64,000 nucleotides of DNA from an uncultured Planctomycetia bacterium (GTDB lineage Bacteria; Planctomycetota; UBA1135; GCA-002686595), in NCBI GenBank assembly GCA_938003765.1, contig CALKYE010000166.1, positions 1-64,000 of the forward strand, in the 5' to 3' direction. A model generated the notes under the pieces. That model worked only from the letters and a program-made list of their open reading frames with translations. It ran no database searches and was not told the origin of the DNA. Within the stretch, counting starts at the first letter, position 1. Each line of letters begins with the position of its first letter. Below are positions 1 through 8,834 of the stretch, in pieces. The position numbers and the translations under genes are program-made.

Positions 1-169
1 GCACGCCGTAGCGCTTGCGCAGCTCCATCACGATGTCGAGGAAGTCCATCGAGTCGAGCTCGATCTGATCGCGCAGACGCACGTCGAGCGCGAGGCTCGA
101 GAGGTCCTCGTCGGGGGCGATGGTGGCGATGATGTCCTTGACGGCGATGACGACTTCTTCGTTGCTCAT
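1..169 (-). CDS. Acyl carrier protein (C-terminus cut by window edge)
   Basis: The minus strand encodes at least 56 residues of an acyl carrier protein from an ATG at 169; the 3' end lies outside the window. The motif L-D-S-M-D-F has Ser40 at the position that carries the 4'-phosphopantetheine arm in this family, and the acidic helix around it is typical. Such proteins carry growing acyl chains as thioesters in the cytoplasm. It lies 53 nt downstream of a ketoacyl-ACP synthase on the same strand, so it is the likely carrier for that enzyme. This may be a dedicated lipid or polyketide-like carrier rather than the housekeeping AcpP, because no other fab genes are adjacent. Confidence 0.88.
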   Translation of the reverse strand, partial: MSNEEVVIAVKDIIATIAPDEDLSSLALDVRLRDQIELDSMDFLDIVMELRKRYGV

Positions 170-222
170 GGTCGGGGGGTGCGCCGCTCGTGACGGGAGC
201 GGGCGGCGGAGTTTCTTCGTAA

Positions 223-1509
223 TCAGTTGCGGTAGCGTTCGACGACCACCGCTGAGTTGATGCCGAGCATGCCGAAGGACATGTTCAGCACGCGCTCGAT
301 GCGCGCGGGCCGCACGGGTTCGTTCAGGACGAGGTTCGCGACTTCACAGGCCGGGTCGAGCTCCTCGACGTTGATGGTCGGGTGCACGAGGCCGTCGTCG
401 AAGCTCGGGAGGTTTCCAGCCAGCTCGAGCGCGCCGGCCGCGCCCATGGCGTGGCCGATGAAGCTCTTGGTGTTGTTGACGTAGGTCGAGGGGCTCGCGC
501 CGAACACGCGCCGGATCGCTTCGCACTCGACTTCATCGCCCTGGGGCGTGCTCGTGGCGTGCGTGTTGAGGATGTCGATGGCCTCCGGCGCGAGGTCCGC
601 GCTCGCGAGCGCGCCGCGCATGCAGGCCTCTTGCCCATCCGAACTGGGCAGCACGAAGTCGCTGGCGTCCGAGTTGACGTAGTAGCCCGCGACCTCGCCG
701 TAGATGCGAGCGCCGCGCGCCAGCGCATCGTCGAGGCGCTCGAGCGTGAACAACGCGCCGCCTTCGCTGACCACGATTCCGTTGCGGGCCTTGTCGAAGG
801 GCCGCGATGCGCGCGCGGGCTCGTCGTGCTTGGCCAGCGCACCCTGGGCGCGGAAGCTCGCGAAGATCCCGAAGGTGTGGATCGACTCGGACACGCCGCC
901 CGCGAGCGCGAGATCGACGATGCCCAGTTGCAGCATCTGGAGCCCGTGGATCAGGCCCAGGTTGCCCGCGGCGCACGCGCCGCCCAGGCAATACCCCGGC
1001 CCGGTGATGCCGAGGTTGAGCGTCGCTTCGCCGGCCGGGTTGTTGGCGACCGTGCGCGGGTTGTGGTGGTGCGACCAGAACGAGAGGTCGAAGCCGTACT
1101 GCGCCACCTCGTGGATCTGGTTCTCGGTCTCGACGTTGCCGTGCTCGGTGATGCCGATGTACACGCCGACGCGGTCGCGCGCCCGTCCGCCGATGCGCGC
1201 GCCTTCGAGGGCGAGCCCCGCGTCCTTCAGCGCTTCATGCGCGCAGTAGATCGAGATCGCGCCCGCGCGCGTGCCGCGGCGCGCTTCCTTGCGCTTCTGG
1301 TAGCGCAGGGGATCGAAGTTGCACACGCCGGCGAGCGTCTCGCCGACGTGCCGGATCGAGTAGTCGACGACGCCCGAGACGCCGCTCAACAGGTTCGCGC
1401 GATAGGACGCGAGGTCGTCGCCGTTGGGGCTGGTGAGCCCGACGCCCGTGATCACCACGCGCGGGAGCTGCGGTCCGCCCGGCGCGAAACGTCGGATGCG
1501 CTCACGCAC
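223..1509 (-). CDS. Beta-ketoacyl-ACP synthase (FabF/KAS II-like)
   Basis: A 428-residue condensing enzyme of the thiolase fold that joins malonyl-ACP to an acyl chain. The catalytic triad is visible: Cys179 in A-C-A-A-G, His317 in N-T-H-A-T-S-T, and Lys348/His353 in N-N-T-K-S-F-I-G-H-A-M-G. I chose the GTG at 1509 because it overlaps the stop of the upstream regulator (GTGCGTGA), which suggests translational coupling, and because the family fold begins about 17 residues later at R-V-V-I-T-G-V-G. An ATG-initiated version would start at 1572 and add a basic, low-complexity leader. The active-site neighbourhood (Y-C-L-G-G-A-C) differs from housekeeping FabF, so a specialised acyl product is plausible. 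Confidence 0.88.
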   Translation of the reverse strand: MRERIRRFAPGGPQLPRVVITGVGLTSPNGDDLASYRANLLSGVSGVVDYSIRHVGETLAGVCNFDPLRYQKRKEARRGTRAGAISIYCAHEALKDAGLALEGARIGGRARDRVGVYIGITEHGNVETENQIHEVAQYGFDLSFWSHHHNPRTVANNPAGEATLNLGITGPGYCLGGACAAGNLGLIHGLQMLQLGIVDLALAGGVSESIHTFGIFASFRAQGALAKHDEPARASRPFDKARNGIVVSEGGALFTLERLDDALARGARIYGEVAGYYVNSDASDFVLPSSDGQEACMRGALASADLAPEAIDILNTHATSTPQGDEVECEAIRRVFGASPSTYVNNTKSFIGHAMGAAGALELAGNLPSFDDGLVHPTINVEELDPACEVANLVLNEPVRPARIERVLNMSFGMLGINSAVVVERYRN

Positions 1510-2242
1510 GGCGCGCGACCTTGTCCGAGGCGGACTTGCGCCGCTTGCGCGGCTTGGCGCCGCCGTTCTCACCGCTGGAGAGCAGCGGGGTGGCGTGCGC
1601 GATGGCTGAGTTCAGGCCGCTGAGCGCGTTCTTGCCGAGCAGCACGCGACCGGGCATCACGACGCCGACCTTCAGCGCGGCGGTGACGGCCTTGTAGAGC
1701 AGGCTCTCGCTGTCGTCGAGCGCGTTGGCCACCGCGCCCACGACCAGTTGCATCACGGCTTCGGCGATCTCGCAGGTCGAGATGATCGAGCGCAGCGTGA
1801 GCACGCGCGGGTCGCGCTCGCCGTGTTGCTCCTGCACGTAGGCGAGCATGCGCTGCGAGGCGACCTTGAACTGCTGGAACACGACCTGCTCGCGGCGGCG
1901 GATCACCGTGGCCGCGATGGCGAGCGTGTTCGAGACCGGGCCGTGCAAGTGGCAGCGCCGCTCGGCGTCGAACTCGGAGGTGATCGCGCCCCACTCGGTG
2001 AGCTCGTGCAGCGCTGTGCTGGTCGCGCCCTGCGAGAGGTGCAGCGACTCGCTGATCTCCTTGGCCGTCAAGCGCCGGTTCATCAGCACGAGCAGGCCCC
2101 AGATGCGGCCGTGAACGCGTTTGAAGCCGATGGTCTTGAAGAACAGCTCGAACTGCGGGAGCTGCTGCGCGAGCGCATCCTCGAGCCCTTCGATCCTGGC
2201 GGCGGGGCGCGGGGAGAGCGGTGCGGGCGTGGACTCGGGCAT
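1502..2242 (-). CDS. GbsR/MarR-type winged-helix transcriptional regulator
   Basis: A 246-residue protein. About residues 25-110 form a winged helix-turn-helix of the GbsR/MarR type: R-I-W-G-L-L-V-L-M, then A-K-E-I-S-E-S-L as the first helix and S-Q-G-A-T-S-T-A-L as recognition helix. The C-terminal half is helical and ends in a Lys/Arg-rich tail. I chose the ATG at 2242 (M-P-E-S-T) over a TTG at 2317, because the extra codons lie in an AT-rich stretch that looks like promoter. It is upstream of and overlaps the ketoacyl synthase gene, so it probably controls the ACP/synthase cluster. The ligand is unknown. Confidence 0.8.
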   Translation of the reverse strand: MPESTPAPLSPRPAARIEGLEDALAQQLPQFELFFKTIGFKRVHGRIWGLLVLMNRRLTAKEISESLHLSQGATSTALHELTEWGAITSEFDAERRCHLHGPVSNTLAIAATVIRRREQVVFQQFKVASQRMLAYVQEQHGERDPRVLTLRSIISTCEIAEAVMQLVVGAVANALDDSESLLYKAVTAALKVGVVMPGRVLLGKNALSGLNSAIAHATPLLSSGENGGAKPRKRRKSASDKVARRA

Positions 2243-2300
2243 GGCGGGCGGCGATCTCGCGGCGGGACGGTCGCTCGCGAGTCGGTTCAGAATGCCGACC

Positions 2301-2322
2301 GATTTCAGATTTTTCAAATATC
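2301..2322 (-). promoter_or_regulatory. AT-rich putative promoter/operator of the regulator-synthase-ACP cluster
   Basis: A 22-nt AT-rich island in otherwise very GC-rich DNA, about 60 nt upstream of the chosen regulator start and downstream of the EF-hand gene. On the minus strand it contains a run of A residues flanked by TTG and CTG. Its composition suggests a promoter or self-bound operator, but no clean -10/-35 pair or perfect palindrome is visible. Confidence 0.3.
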
Positions 2323-2442
2323 CGTCGCGCTACGGCCGCGGAAGCTGCGAGGACGGCGCCGCGGAGGAGTGGCGCTCGCGCGGCGGTGGCGCGGCGAGGG
2401 TGCCACGAGGGCGCGGCGGGGGCGCTTCAGGCGCGCCGCGGA

Positions 2443-3594
2443 TCAGCGGGAGCGCGGCTGGGCGCCGCTGCTGGCGGCGGAGAAGCCCGACGCGAATTCG
2501 CGGGCCGAGAGCTGACCGTCGCCGTCCAAATCCAGCGCCGCGAGGACCGCGTTGGGCCGCGTGTAGATGCTCGAGCCGTCTTGCAGCGCGAGCAACTCCG
2601 CCAGGGTCACGAACCCATTGCGGTCGAGGTCCAGGCGCACGAAGTGCGGAACCGGACCGACGACCCGCTCGGGCGCGCGCGCGGCGCCGGGGCCGGTGTC
2701 GCGCGGGCTGCGCGCGCCGAACAGCTCCACGACGTCGGCGGCGCGGCGGCCGCTGGAGCCGTCGCTCGCGGACAGCAGCGAGGCCTCCGAGAGATGCGAG
2801 AGCGTGGCCAGCTCGGCGTGGCCGAGCTTGGAGTCGCCGTCCAGGTCCAGCTTGTCGAGGATGCTGTCGGGCGACAGGTCGGGGCGGTTCCAGCGCGCCA
2901 TCAGGCGGCCGAGCTCCTGGGCATCCAGCGCGCCGTCGTCGTTGGCGTCGAACTCGTTGCGCAGCGCCGCCGGCGACGCGCTCTTCGCGCCGACGCCGTC
3001 TTCGTCGGGGATCGGCACGCGGAAGGCGCCCGTCTGCGCCACGATCTCGTCGTAGCGCACGCCGAACTCGCGCAGCGAGATGCGCGCGTCGCGATCCTTG
3101 TCGTACAGCGCGAACTCGGCGCGCTCGAAGCCCAGCGAGGCGCGCGCCTCGCGGAACGACAGCCAGCCGTTGTGGTCGTAGTCGGCCGTCATGAACACCG
3201 GACGCTGCAGCGCGCGCCACTCGAGCGTGCCGCGCTCGACGTCGCTGGGCAGCGCCTGGCCGAGCGGCTCACCGTTCGACTCACCGGCCTGGGAGCGCCG
3301 CTCCGATTCGGCGATGGCGCGGTCGATCCTCGCGAGCATCGCGCGGAACTGATCTTCGGCGTTCTTGAGCTGCCCGCTCTTCGGCGCGGTGAGCGGAATG
3401 GTCGGCGTCGGTCGCGTCGGCGCGGGCGCCGGAGTCGGAGTGGAGCGTTGCTTGCCGACGGCTCGACCGGCCCGACTTCCGCCTCCACGCCCACCGCGGC
3501 GCCCGCCTCGGCCGCGCTGCGCCTCGGCATCGGGCGCGAGCGCCCAAACGGCCACGGCGATCAAGGCGGTCAGTCTGATCCAGCGAGAATTCAT
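2443..3594 (-). CDS. Secreted EF-hand protein with six calcium-binding loops
   Basis: A 383-residue protein with an N-terminal signal peptide (M-N-S-R-W-I-R then a hydrophobic stretch ending A-E-A-Q), followed by a Gly/Arg-rich linker and six EF-hand-like loops. The loops begin D-Y-D-H-N-G, D-K-D-R-D-A, D-A-N-D-D-G, D-L-D-G-D-S, D-L-D-R-N-G and D-L-D-G-D-G, each ending in Glu. The start at 3594 is chosen because it places the signal peptide at the N-terminus; an in-frame start at 3642 would add 16 residues. It probably binds calcium outside the cytoplasm. Multi-EF-hand secreted proteins are common in planctomycetes, but the specific role is unknown. Confidence 0.85.
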   Translation of the reverse strand: MNSRWIRLTALIAVAVWALAPDAEAQRGRGGRRGGRGGGSRAGRAVGKQRSTPTPAPAPTRPTPTIPLTAPKSGQLKNAEDQFRAMLARIDRAIAESERRSQAGESNGEPLGQALPSDVERGTLEWRALQRPVFMTADYDHNGWLSFREARASLGFERAEFALYDKDRDARISLREFGVRYDEIVAQTGAFRVPIPDEDGVGAKSASPAALRNEFDANDDGALDAQELGRLMARWNRPDLSPDSILDKLDLDGDSKLGHAELATLSHLSEASLLSASDGSSGRRAADVVELFGARSPRDTGPGAARAPERVVGPVPHFVRLDLDRNGFVTLAELLALQDGSSIYTRPNAVLAALDLDGDGQLSAREFASGFSAASSGAQPRSR

Positions 3595-3718
3595 GGGCGC
3601 CTGAGGGCTCGTAAGCATCGACCTGCGAGGGGCGAGTCGCAAGCCCCGATGAGCACTTGGCGGCGGCTCGCGCTCGTTTGGACTGCGGTGAGCGTCGCGA
3701 ACGGCGATGAGAAGCTGC

Positions 3719-6130
3719 TCATGCTCGGCGCTTTCCGCGGGGAGCTCGGCGCGGCGGAGCGGGGCGTTCGCTGCTGGCGGGCGCCGCGTTGGCCGCGATG
3801 GACGGCGAACTGGGCGTGTTGGCCAGCGCCCAGGCGAACACCTGACTCACGTCGTCGACCAGGCGGATCTCGAGCCGCTGGCGGACTTCGCGCGGGAGCT
3901 GGAGCACGTCCTCACTGTTGCGCGCAGGCACGATCACCGTGCGCAGTCCCGAACGCAGCGCGGCGAGCAACTTCTCGCGCAGTCCGCCCACGGGGAGCAC
4001 GACGCCGTGCAACGACATCTCGCCGGTGATGGCGACGTCGTGACGCACCGGGACGCCGGTGATGACGCTGACCAGCGAGACCGCGATCGCCACGCCCGCC
4101 GAGGGACCGTCCTTGGGCGTCGCCGCCGACGGGAAGTGGATGTGGATGTCGAGGGCTTCGAGCGCGTTGGGCGCGATGGAGAAGGCCGGCAAGCGCATGC
4201 GCACCCACGACAGCGCGGTCTGCACGGACTCGCGCATCACTTCACCCAGCGAGCCCGTCAACGTCGTCCGTCCGGCGCCGGGCGTGACGAGCGTTTCGAT
4301 CGGCAGCAGCGCGCCCCCGACGTTCGTCCACGCCAGCCCGAGCACGACGCCGACGCGCGCTTCGCGATGGTGCACGAACGGATCGCTCAGCGGCGGGCCG
4401 AGCAGTCCGGCGAGCTGCGCCTTGTCGACGCGCAGCGATCGCCGCTCGCGCAGCACGCTCACCGCGGCCTTGCGCGCCAGCGCGTCCAGCGTGCGTTGCA
4501 ATCGCCGCACTCCCGGTTCGACCGCGTAGTTGCGCAGGATCGCGATCAGCGCGCCGTTGGTGAGCTGGAAGTCGTGCGGCAGGAGGCCGGCGTTCTCGCG
4601 CGCGTGGCCGATCAGGTGCTCGCGCGCGATGGCGAGCTTCTCCGACTCGGTGTAGCTGCCGAGGTCGATCACCTCGAGCCGGTCGACGAGCGCGAGCGGC
4701 AGCGCGTCGATCTCGTTGGCCGTGACGATGAACAGGCACTCGGACAGGTCGAAGGGCACGCCCAGGTACGCGTCGACGAACTCCGGGGTGCGCTCGGGGT
4801 CGACGAGCGCCATCAGCGTGCGCGTGAGGCGGTTCCAGCCGCCCCAGTGCGCCTTGTCGATCTCGTCGAGCAGGATCACGGGATTGCGCACGCCCGCGCG
4901 CGCCAGCCCCGCGAGCACCAGCCCGGGTCCGCCATCCGGTTGGGTGCGCGAGCGGCCCTCGAGCTCCTCGACCTCCGCCGCGCCGCCGACGTGGATGTGG
5001 ATCAGCTTGCGTTCGAGCGCGAGCGCGACCGCGCGCGCCATGGCGGTCTTGCCGACTCCTGGCGGTCCCACGAAGCACAACACGCCGCCGCGCGCCGCTC
5101 CCGACAGTCGCCGCACGGCGAGGAACTCGCCCACGCGCTCCTTGACCTCGTCCAGGCCGGTGAGCGCGAGATCCAGTTGCGTCGCGACGCGCTCGTCGTC
5201 GGGCTCTGCGCCGTCGGGATCGCGCGTCGTGCTGGTCCACGGCAGTTCGAGCGCCCACTCGATCCAGTCGCGGCTGCGCGCCAGTTCGCTCGCGCCGGCG
5301 CGGTTGCGCGCGAGGTGCTCGAGCTCACTCGACAGCGCGCGCCGCGCCGCCGCGGAGAGGTCCGTGGCCTCGATGCGCTCGCGCAACTCGCGCAGCGCGT
5401 GCTCGAGCGGGTCGTCGTCGCCGAGCTCGCTCTGGATCACGCTCAACTGCTCGCGCAGGAGCACGCGCCGCGCGCGCTCGTCGAGCTTGTGGTGCACGCC
5501 CGCGAGCAACTCTGCGCGCGTGATCTCGCGTTGCACGAGTTCGCTCAGCACGTCGAGACGCTCGGACACGTCCTCTTCGAGCAGCAGGCGCACGCGATCG
5601 GGATACGACAGATGCAGTCGAGCCGCCGCCACGTCGCACAGCCGCCCTGCGGCGTCGGATTCGTTGGCGAGCATGCGGCTCAGCTCGGGCGAGTAGCGCG
5701 CGTCGGCGCGCGTGAGCTCCTCGGCGAGCGCCAGCACGTGCTCGACGCGCCGGGTCAGCGAGGCCTGGTCGTACTCGCGCGTCGGCGGCGCCTCGGTGCG
5801 CGCGGTGAAGCGCCCCGCGTCGAGCACAACGTCGCGCAGGCGCACGCGGCGCAGGCCCTGCAGCACGACTCGCACGGCGCCGTTCGGCAGCGCGGTGCGG
5901 TCGAGCACACGGCACAGGCAGGCGACGCGCGCGAGCTTCTCGACGCTGGCCGAGCCTTCGAGGTCCGTGAGCGGCGCGGCGAGCAGCGCCGCCTCGCTCG
6001 CGCCGTGCTCGACGATCGCGAGGCGGTTCTCCTCGCGCTCGAGATCCAGCGTCGCCACGCAGCGCGGCATCACGACCGTGCTGCGCACGGCGAGCAGGAG
6101 CAGGCGCTCGGACAACTCGGGGCGGCTCAT
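3719..6130 (-). CDS. lon: ATP-dependent Lon protease
   Basis: An 803-residue protein of normal Lon length. The N-terminal LAN domain is followed by a coiled helical region, an AAA+ module and a C-terminal peptidase domain. Walker A (G-P-P-G-V-G-K-T) is near residues 355-362 and Walker B (V-I-L-L-D-E-I-D-K) follows. The Ser-Lys dyad is Ser677 (D-G-P-S-A-G) and Lys720 (G-L-R-E-K-L-L-A), 43 residues apart as in E. coli Lon. It degrades misfolded and regulatory proteins in the cytoplasm. It stands alone, with about 120 nt of non-coding DNA on each side. No heat-shock operator is recognisable upstream. Confidence 0.95.
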   Translation of the reverse strand: MSRPELSERLLLLAVRSTVVMPRCVATLDLEREENRLAIVEHGASEAALLAAPLTDLEGSASVEKLARVACLCRVLDRTALPNGAVRVVLQGLRRVRLRDVVLDAGRFTARTEAPPTREYDQASLTRRVEHVLALAEELTRADARYSPELSRMLANESDAAGRLCDVAAARLHLSYPDRVRLLLEEDVSERLDVLSELVQREITRAELLAGVHHKLDERARRVLLREQLSVIQSELGDDDPLEHALRELRERIEATDLSAAARRALSSELEHLARNRAGASELARSRDWIEWALELPWTSTTRDPDGAEPDDERVATQLDLALTGLDEVKERVGEFLAVRRLSGAARGGVLCFVGPPGVGKTAMARAVALALERKLIHIHVGGAAEVEELEGRSRTQPDGGPGLVLAGLARAGVRNPVILLDEIDKAHWGGWNRLTRTLMALVDPERTPEFVDAYLGVPFDLSECLFIVTANEIDALPLALVDRLEVIDLGSYTESEKLAIAREHLIGHARENAGLLPHDFQLTNGALIAILRNYAVEPGVRRLQRTLDALARKAAVSVLRERRSLRVDKAQLAGLLGPPLSDPFVHHREARVGVVLGLAWTNVGGALLPIETLVTPGAGRTTLTGSLGEVMRESVQTALSWVRMRLPAFSIAPNALEALDIHIHFPSAATPKDGPSAGVAIAVSLVSVITGVPVRHDVAITGEMSLHGVVLPVGGLREKLLAALRSGLRTVIVPARNSEDVLQLPREVRQRLEIRLVDDVSQVFAWALANTPSSPSIAANAAPASSERPAPPRRAPRGKRRA

Positions 6131-6226
6131 GGGGAGCGCCGCGCGACGGGGGAGGCCGCGCGACTACGCCCAACATCGGGCGCGGACCCACTCGGACTTG
6201 GCCTGCGCGCCCGCTCTGGGCTGCCG

Positions 6227-6245
6227 GACGGAAATCGTTTCCGTC
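6227..6245 (-). terminator. Stem-loop after the DegT aminotransferase gene
   Basis: A perfect 8-bp inverted repeat, GACGGAAA/TTTCCGTC with loop TCG, lies 8 nt past the stop of the aminotransferase gene on the minus strand. There is no T-tract after it, so it may stabilise the mRNA end or act with Rho rather than as a classical intrinsic terminator. Confidence 0.5.
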
Positions 6246-6253
6246 TGCGAGAG

Positions 6254-7390
6254 CTACACGCCCGCCGCGGCGCGCACGGCCTGCGACACGCGGTCGACGT
6301 CGGCGTCGGAGAGGAACGGGTGCACCGGCAGGCACAGCACTTCGCGCGCGAGGCGCTCGGCGTTCGGGAAATCGCCCGGGCCGTAGCCCCAGCCGCGCGC
6401 GGCCTCCTGCAGGTGAACCGGGCTCGGGTAGTGCACTCCGGCGAAGATCTGCTGCTTGGCGAGTTCGGCCAGCACGTGCTCGCGCGAGCGTTCGCCGCGG
6501 ATGCGGACCGTGTACTGGTGGTAGGTGTGCGTCGCGCCGGGCGCGAGCTTCATCGGCGCCACCGCGTCGAGTCCCGCGAAGTTGCGCTCGTAGCGCGCGG
6601 CGAGCTGGCGGCGGCGCGCGTTCCAGCGCTCGAGGTGCGGCAGCTTGACGTTGAGGATCGCGGCCTGGAGCGCCTGCAGCCGCGAGTTCGTGCCGATGCG
6701 CGTGTGCACGTACTTGGTGGGGCTGCCGTGGTCGCGCAGTTGACGCAGCGCCTGCGCGACGTCCGCGCGCTGTGTGAGCACGATCCCGCCTTCGCCGGCC
6801 GCGCCCAGGTTCTTCGTGACGTAGAACGAGAACGTGCCCGCGTCGCCGAGTTGACCGCAGGCGTAGCCGTCGCGCGTCGAGCCGTGCGCTTGCGCGCCGT
6901 CCTCGAGCAACGCGAGCTTGCGCTTGTCGCACAGCGCGCGGAACGCGCGCATGTCGGCGAGCTGTCCGTACAGATGCACCGGCAGGACCGCGGTCGTGCG
7001 AGCATCGATCGCGGCCTCGGCCTTGACCGGATCGAGCAACGCCGTGTCGTAGTCGACGTCCGCCAGCCGCACCGTCGCGCCGATCAGCGCGATCGACGCC
7101 GCCGAGGCGAAGAACGTGAACGGGCTCGTCACGACGCTGTCGCAGGGCTTCACGCCGAGCGCCAGCAGTCCCAGCCAGAGCGCATCGGTGCCCGTGGCGA
7201 GTCCGACGCCGTGCGCGACACCGTGGTGCGCCGCGAACGCGCGCTCGAAGGCTTCGACCTCCGGTCCGAGCACGTACTTGCCCGAATCGAGCACGCGCAG
7301 CACGGCCTCGTGCAGTGCGCTCCCCAGTTCGGCGCGCTCGGCGGCGAGGTCCACGGGTGCGATCGGAGCTTGTGCGGCGGCGGTTTGCAT
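6254..7390 (-). CDS. DegT/DnrJ/EryC1/StrS-family PLP aminotransferase
   Basis: A 378-residue fold-type I PLP enzyme of the sugar aminotransferase family. The PLP lysine is Lys193 in F-Y-V-T-K-N-L-G, followed by the glycine-rich G-E-G-G. Upstream motifs G-T-D-A-L and H-L-Y-G-Q are also typical. Family members transaminate nucleotide-linked keto-sugars to make amino sugars for polysaccharide or lipopolysaccharide. No sugar dehydratase or glycosyltransferase is adjacent, so the substrate cannot be read from context. An AGGA sequence 8 nt before the ATG looks like a Shine-Dalgarno site. Confidence 0.88.
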   Translation of the reverse strand: MQTAAAQAPIAPVDLAAERAELGSALHEAVLRVLDSGKYVLGPEVEAFERAFAAHHGVAHGVGLATGTDALWLGLLALGVKPCDSVVTSPFTFFASAASIALIGATVRLADVDYDTALLDPVKAEAAIDARTTAVLPVHLYGQLADMRAFRALCDKRKLALLEDGAQAHGSTRDGYACGQLGDAGTFSFYVTKNLGAAGEGGIVLTQRADVAQALRQLRDHGSPTKYVHTRIGTNSRLQALQAAILNVKLPHLERWNARRRQLAARYERNFAGLDAVAPMKLAPGATHTYHQYTVRIRGERSREHVLAELAKQQIFAGVHYPSPVHLQEAARGWGYGPGDFPNAERLAREVLCLPVHPFLSDADVDRVSQAVRAAAGV

Positions 7391-7460
7391 GGGCGCGTTC
7401 CTGCGGGACGAGAGCGGGAGATCGTGCCAGTCGCGCGCAGGGGCCGCAACGCCGCAGCGC

Positions 7461-7466
7461 TATCCT
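7461..7466 (+). promoter_or_regulatory. TATCCT, -10-like box close to the metallopeptidase start
   Basis: TATCCT ends 10 nt before the ATG at 7477 and no Shine-Dalgarno sequence is visible. The spacing fits a transcript that starts at or near the ATG. The same TANNNT arrangement recurs before other first genes in this window. Confidence 0.4.
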
Positions 7467-7476
7467 GCCGAGCCTC

Positions 7477-8775
7477 ATGATCCACCTCACGTTGGCCGCG
7501 TTCGCCGCTCTCTCGCTGGTCCAAGCTCCCGCCGCTGCGCCCCAGGAGCAGTGGACGCTTCCGGAACTCGAGCGCCTCTCGCGCGAGATCCAGGCGCAGA
7601 TCGAAGAGCTGCGCGGCGAGCGCTTCAAGGGACCTGTGGCGGTGCGTCTGGCGTCGCGCGAAGACCTCGTGACGTACATGAAGCAGCGCATCGAGAAGTC
7701 CACCTCGCCCGAGCTCCTGCGCGCGGACGGCGATGTGGCCAAGCTGCTGGGCGTGTTCCCGGTCGACCAGGACCTGCTCGAGGTGCAGTTCCGTTTCCTC
7801 GAGGCGCAGGTGGCCGGCTTCTACGACCCCGACAGCGACTCGTTCAGCCTGATGGACAGCACGCCGCGCGACCTCGCGCGCATCGTCATGGCGCACGAAC
7901 TCGCGCACGCGCTCGACGATCAGCTCTACGACATCGACGGCACGCTGGCGAAGCTCGGCGGCGACTCGGACGCGGTGATGGCCTTCCACGCGGTGGTGGA
8001 GGGCTCGGGCACGGGAGTCATGAACCGCTGGATGCTCGCGCACATGGGCACGCTCGACACGAGCGCGGTGAACGAGTCGCAGAAGCTGCAGCTCGACTCG
8101 CTCTCCGATGCGCCCGCGTGGCTGTGGAAGCCGACTCTCGCCGCCTACTTGCAGGGCGCGGCGTTCCTCTCGCGCAACGACGCGTGGCTCGCGGGCCAGA
8201 CCGCCAAGGTCGCCAACGCCGACATCGCCGCCGCCTTCGCGAAGCCGCCGCGCTCGACGGAACAGGTGCTGCACTCGGCCAAGTACTGGAGCGAAGCGGA
8301 GCTCGACGAGCCGACGCGCCTCGCGTTCGAGCTGCGCGAGCTGCCCGAAGGTTGGCAGTCGCTCCGCCAGGACACGCTGGGCGAGTTCGCGGCCTCGATC
8401 GTCGCGAGCCCGAGCGACGAGCGCGGCGGGCTCGATCTGTCCAGCGGCCCGATGGCGGTGATGGGGGTGCGCTTCGGCAACGAGATCGCCAAGGGCTGGG
8501 ATGGCGACCGCGTGATCCTGCTCGGCGCCGGGAACGCGCGCGTGCTGCGCTGGACGACTGTGTGGGACAGCGAGCGCGATGCGGCGGAGTTCTTCGGCGC
8601 CATGTCGCTGCGTCGCGGCGAGCTGACGGCGGCCGCGCGCGCGTTCGGCGGCGGCGCGGCCGACGTGGACGTGGAGTACGGCGCAGACACTCGCACGGTC
8701 GAGCTGCGCATCAGCGCCGGCGTCAAGAGCACCGCCGCGCGCAAGGTCTTCCGCGCGATCGAACTCGCGCGCTGA
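7477..8775 (+). CDS. Secreted gluzincin-type zinc metallopeptidase
   Basis: A 432-residue protein with a signal peptide (M-I-H-L-T-L-A-A-F-A then A-A-A-P). Zinc-binding H-E-L-A-H is at residues 140-144, and Glu175 in V-V-E-G-S-G is the probable third ligand, an arrangement of gluzincin-like peptidases. The rest matches no family I can name. The start at 7477 is chosen for the signal peptide; upstream in-frame codons overlap the divergent aminotransferase gene and look like chance coding. It probably acts in the periplasm or at the cell surface. The substrate is unknown. Confidence 0.75.
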   Translation: MIHLTLAAFAALSLVQAPAAAPQEQWTLPELERLSREIQAQIEELRGERFKGPVAVRLASREDLVTYMKQRIEKSTSPELLRADGDVAKLLGVFPVDQDLLEVQFRFLEAQVAGFYDPDSDSFSLMDSTPRDLARIVMAHELAHALDDQLYDIDGTLAKLGGDSDAVMAFHAVVEGSGTGVMNRWMLAHMGTLDTSAVNESQKLQLDSLSDAPAWLWKPTLAAYLQGAAFLSRNDAWLAGQTAKVANADIAAAFAKPPRSTEQVLHSAKYWSEAELDEPTRLAFELRELPEGWQSLRQDTLGEFAASIVASPSDERGGLDLSSGPMAVMGVRFGNEIAKGWDGDRVILLGAGNARVLRWTTVWDSERDAAEFFGAMSLRRGELTAAARAFGGGAADVDVEYGADTRTVELRISAGVKSTAARKVFRAIELAR

Positions 8776-8834
8776 CGCCGGGCCATCGAGCGCGAGCGAG
8801 GAATCGTCGTCGCGCGCGGCCCTCGACGGGTCGT

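Noticed and set aside
3707..7480. A 1257-codon plus-strand frame
   Set aside because: It lies antisense to lon and the DegT gene, is Arg/Ala/His-rich, and matches no family; it is a shadow caused by high GC at third codon positions.
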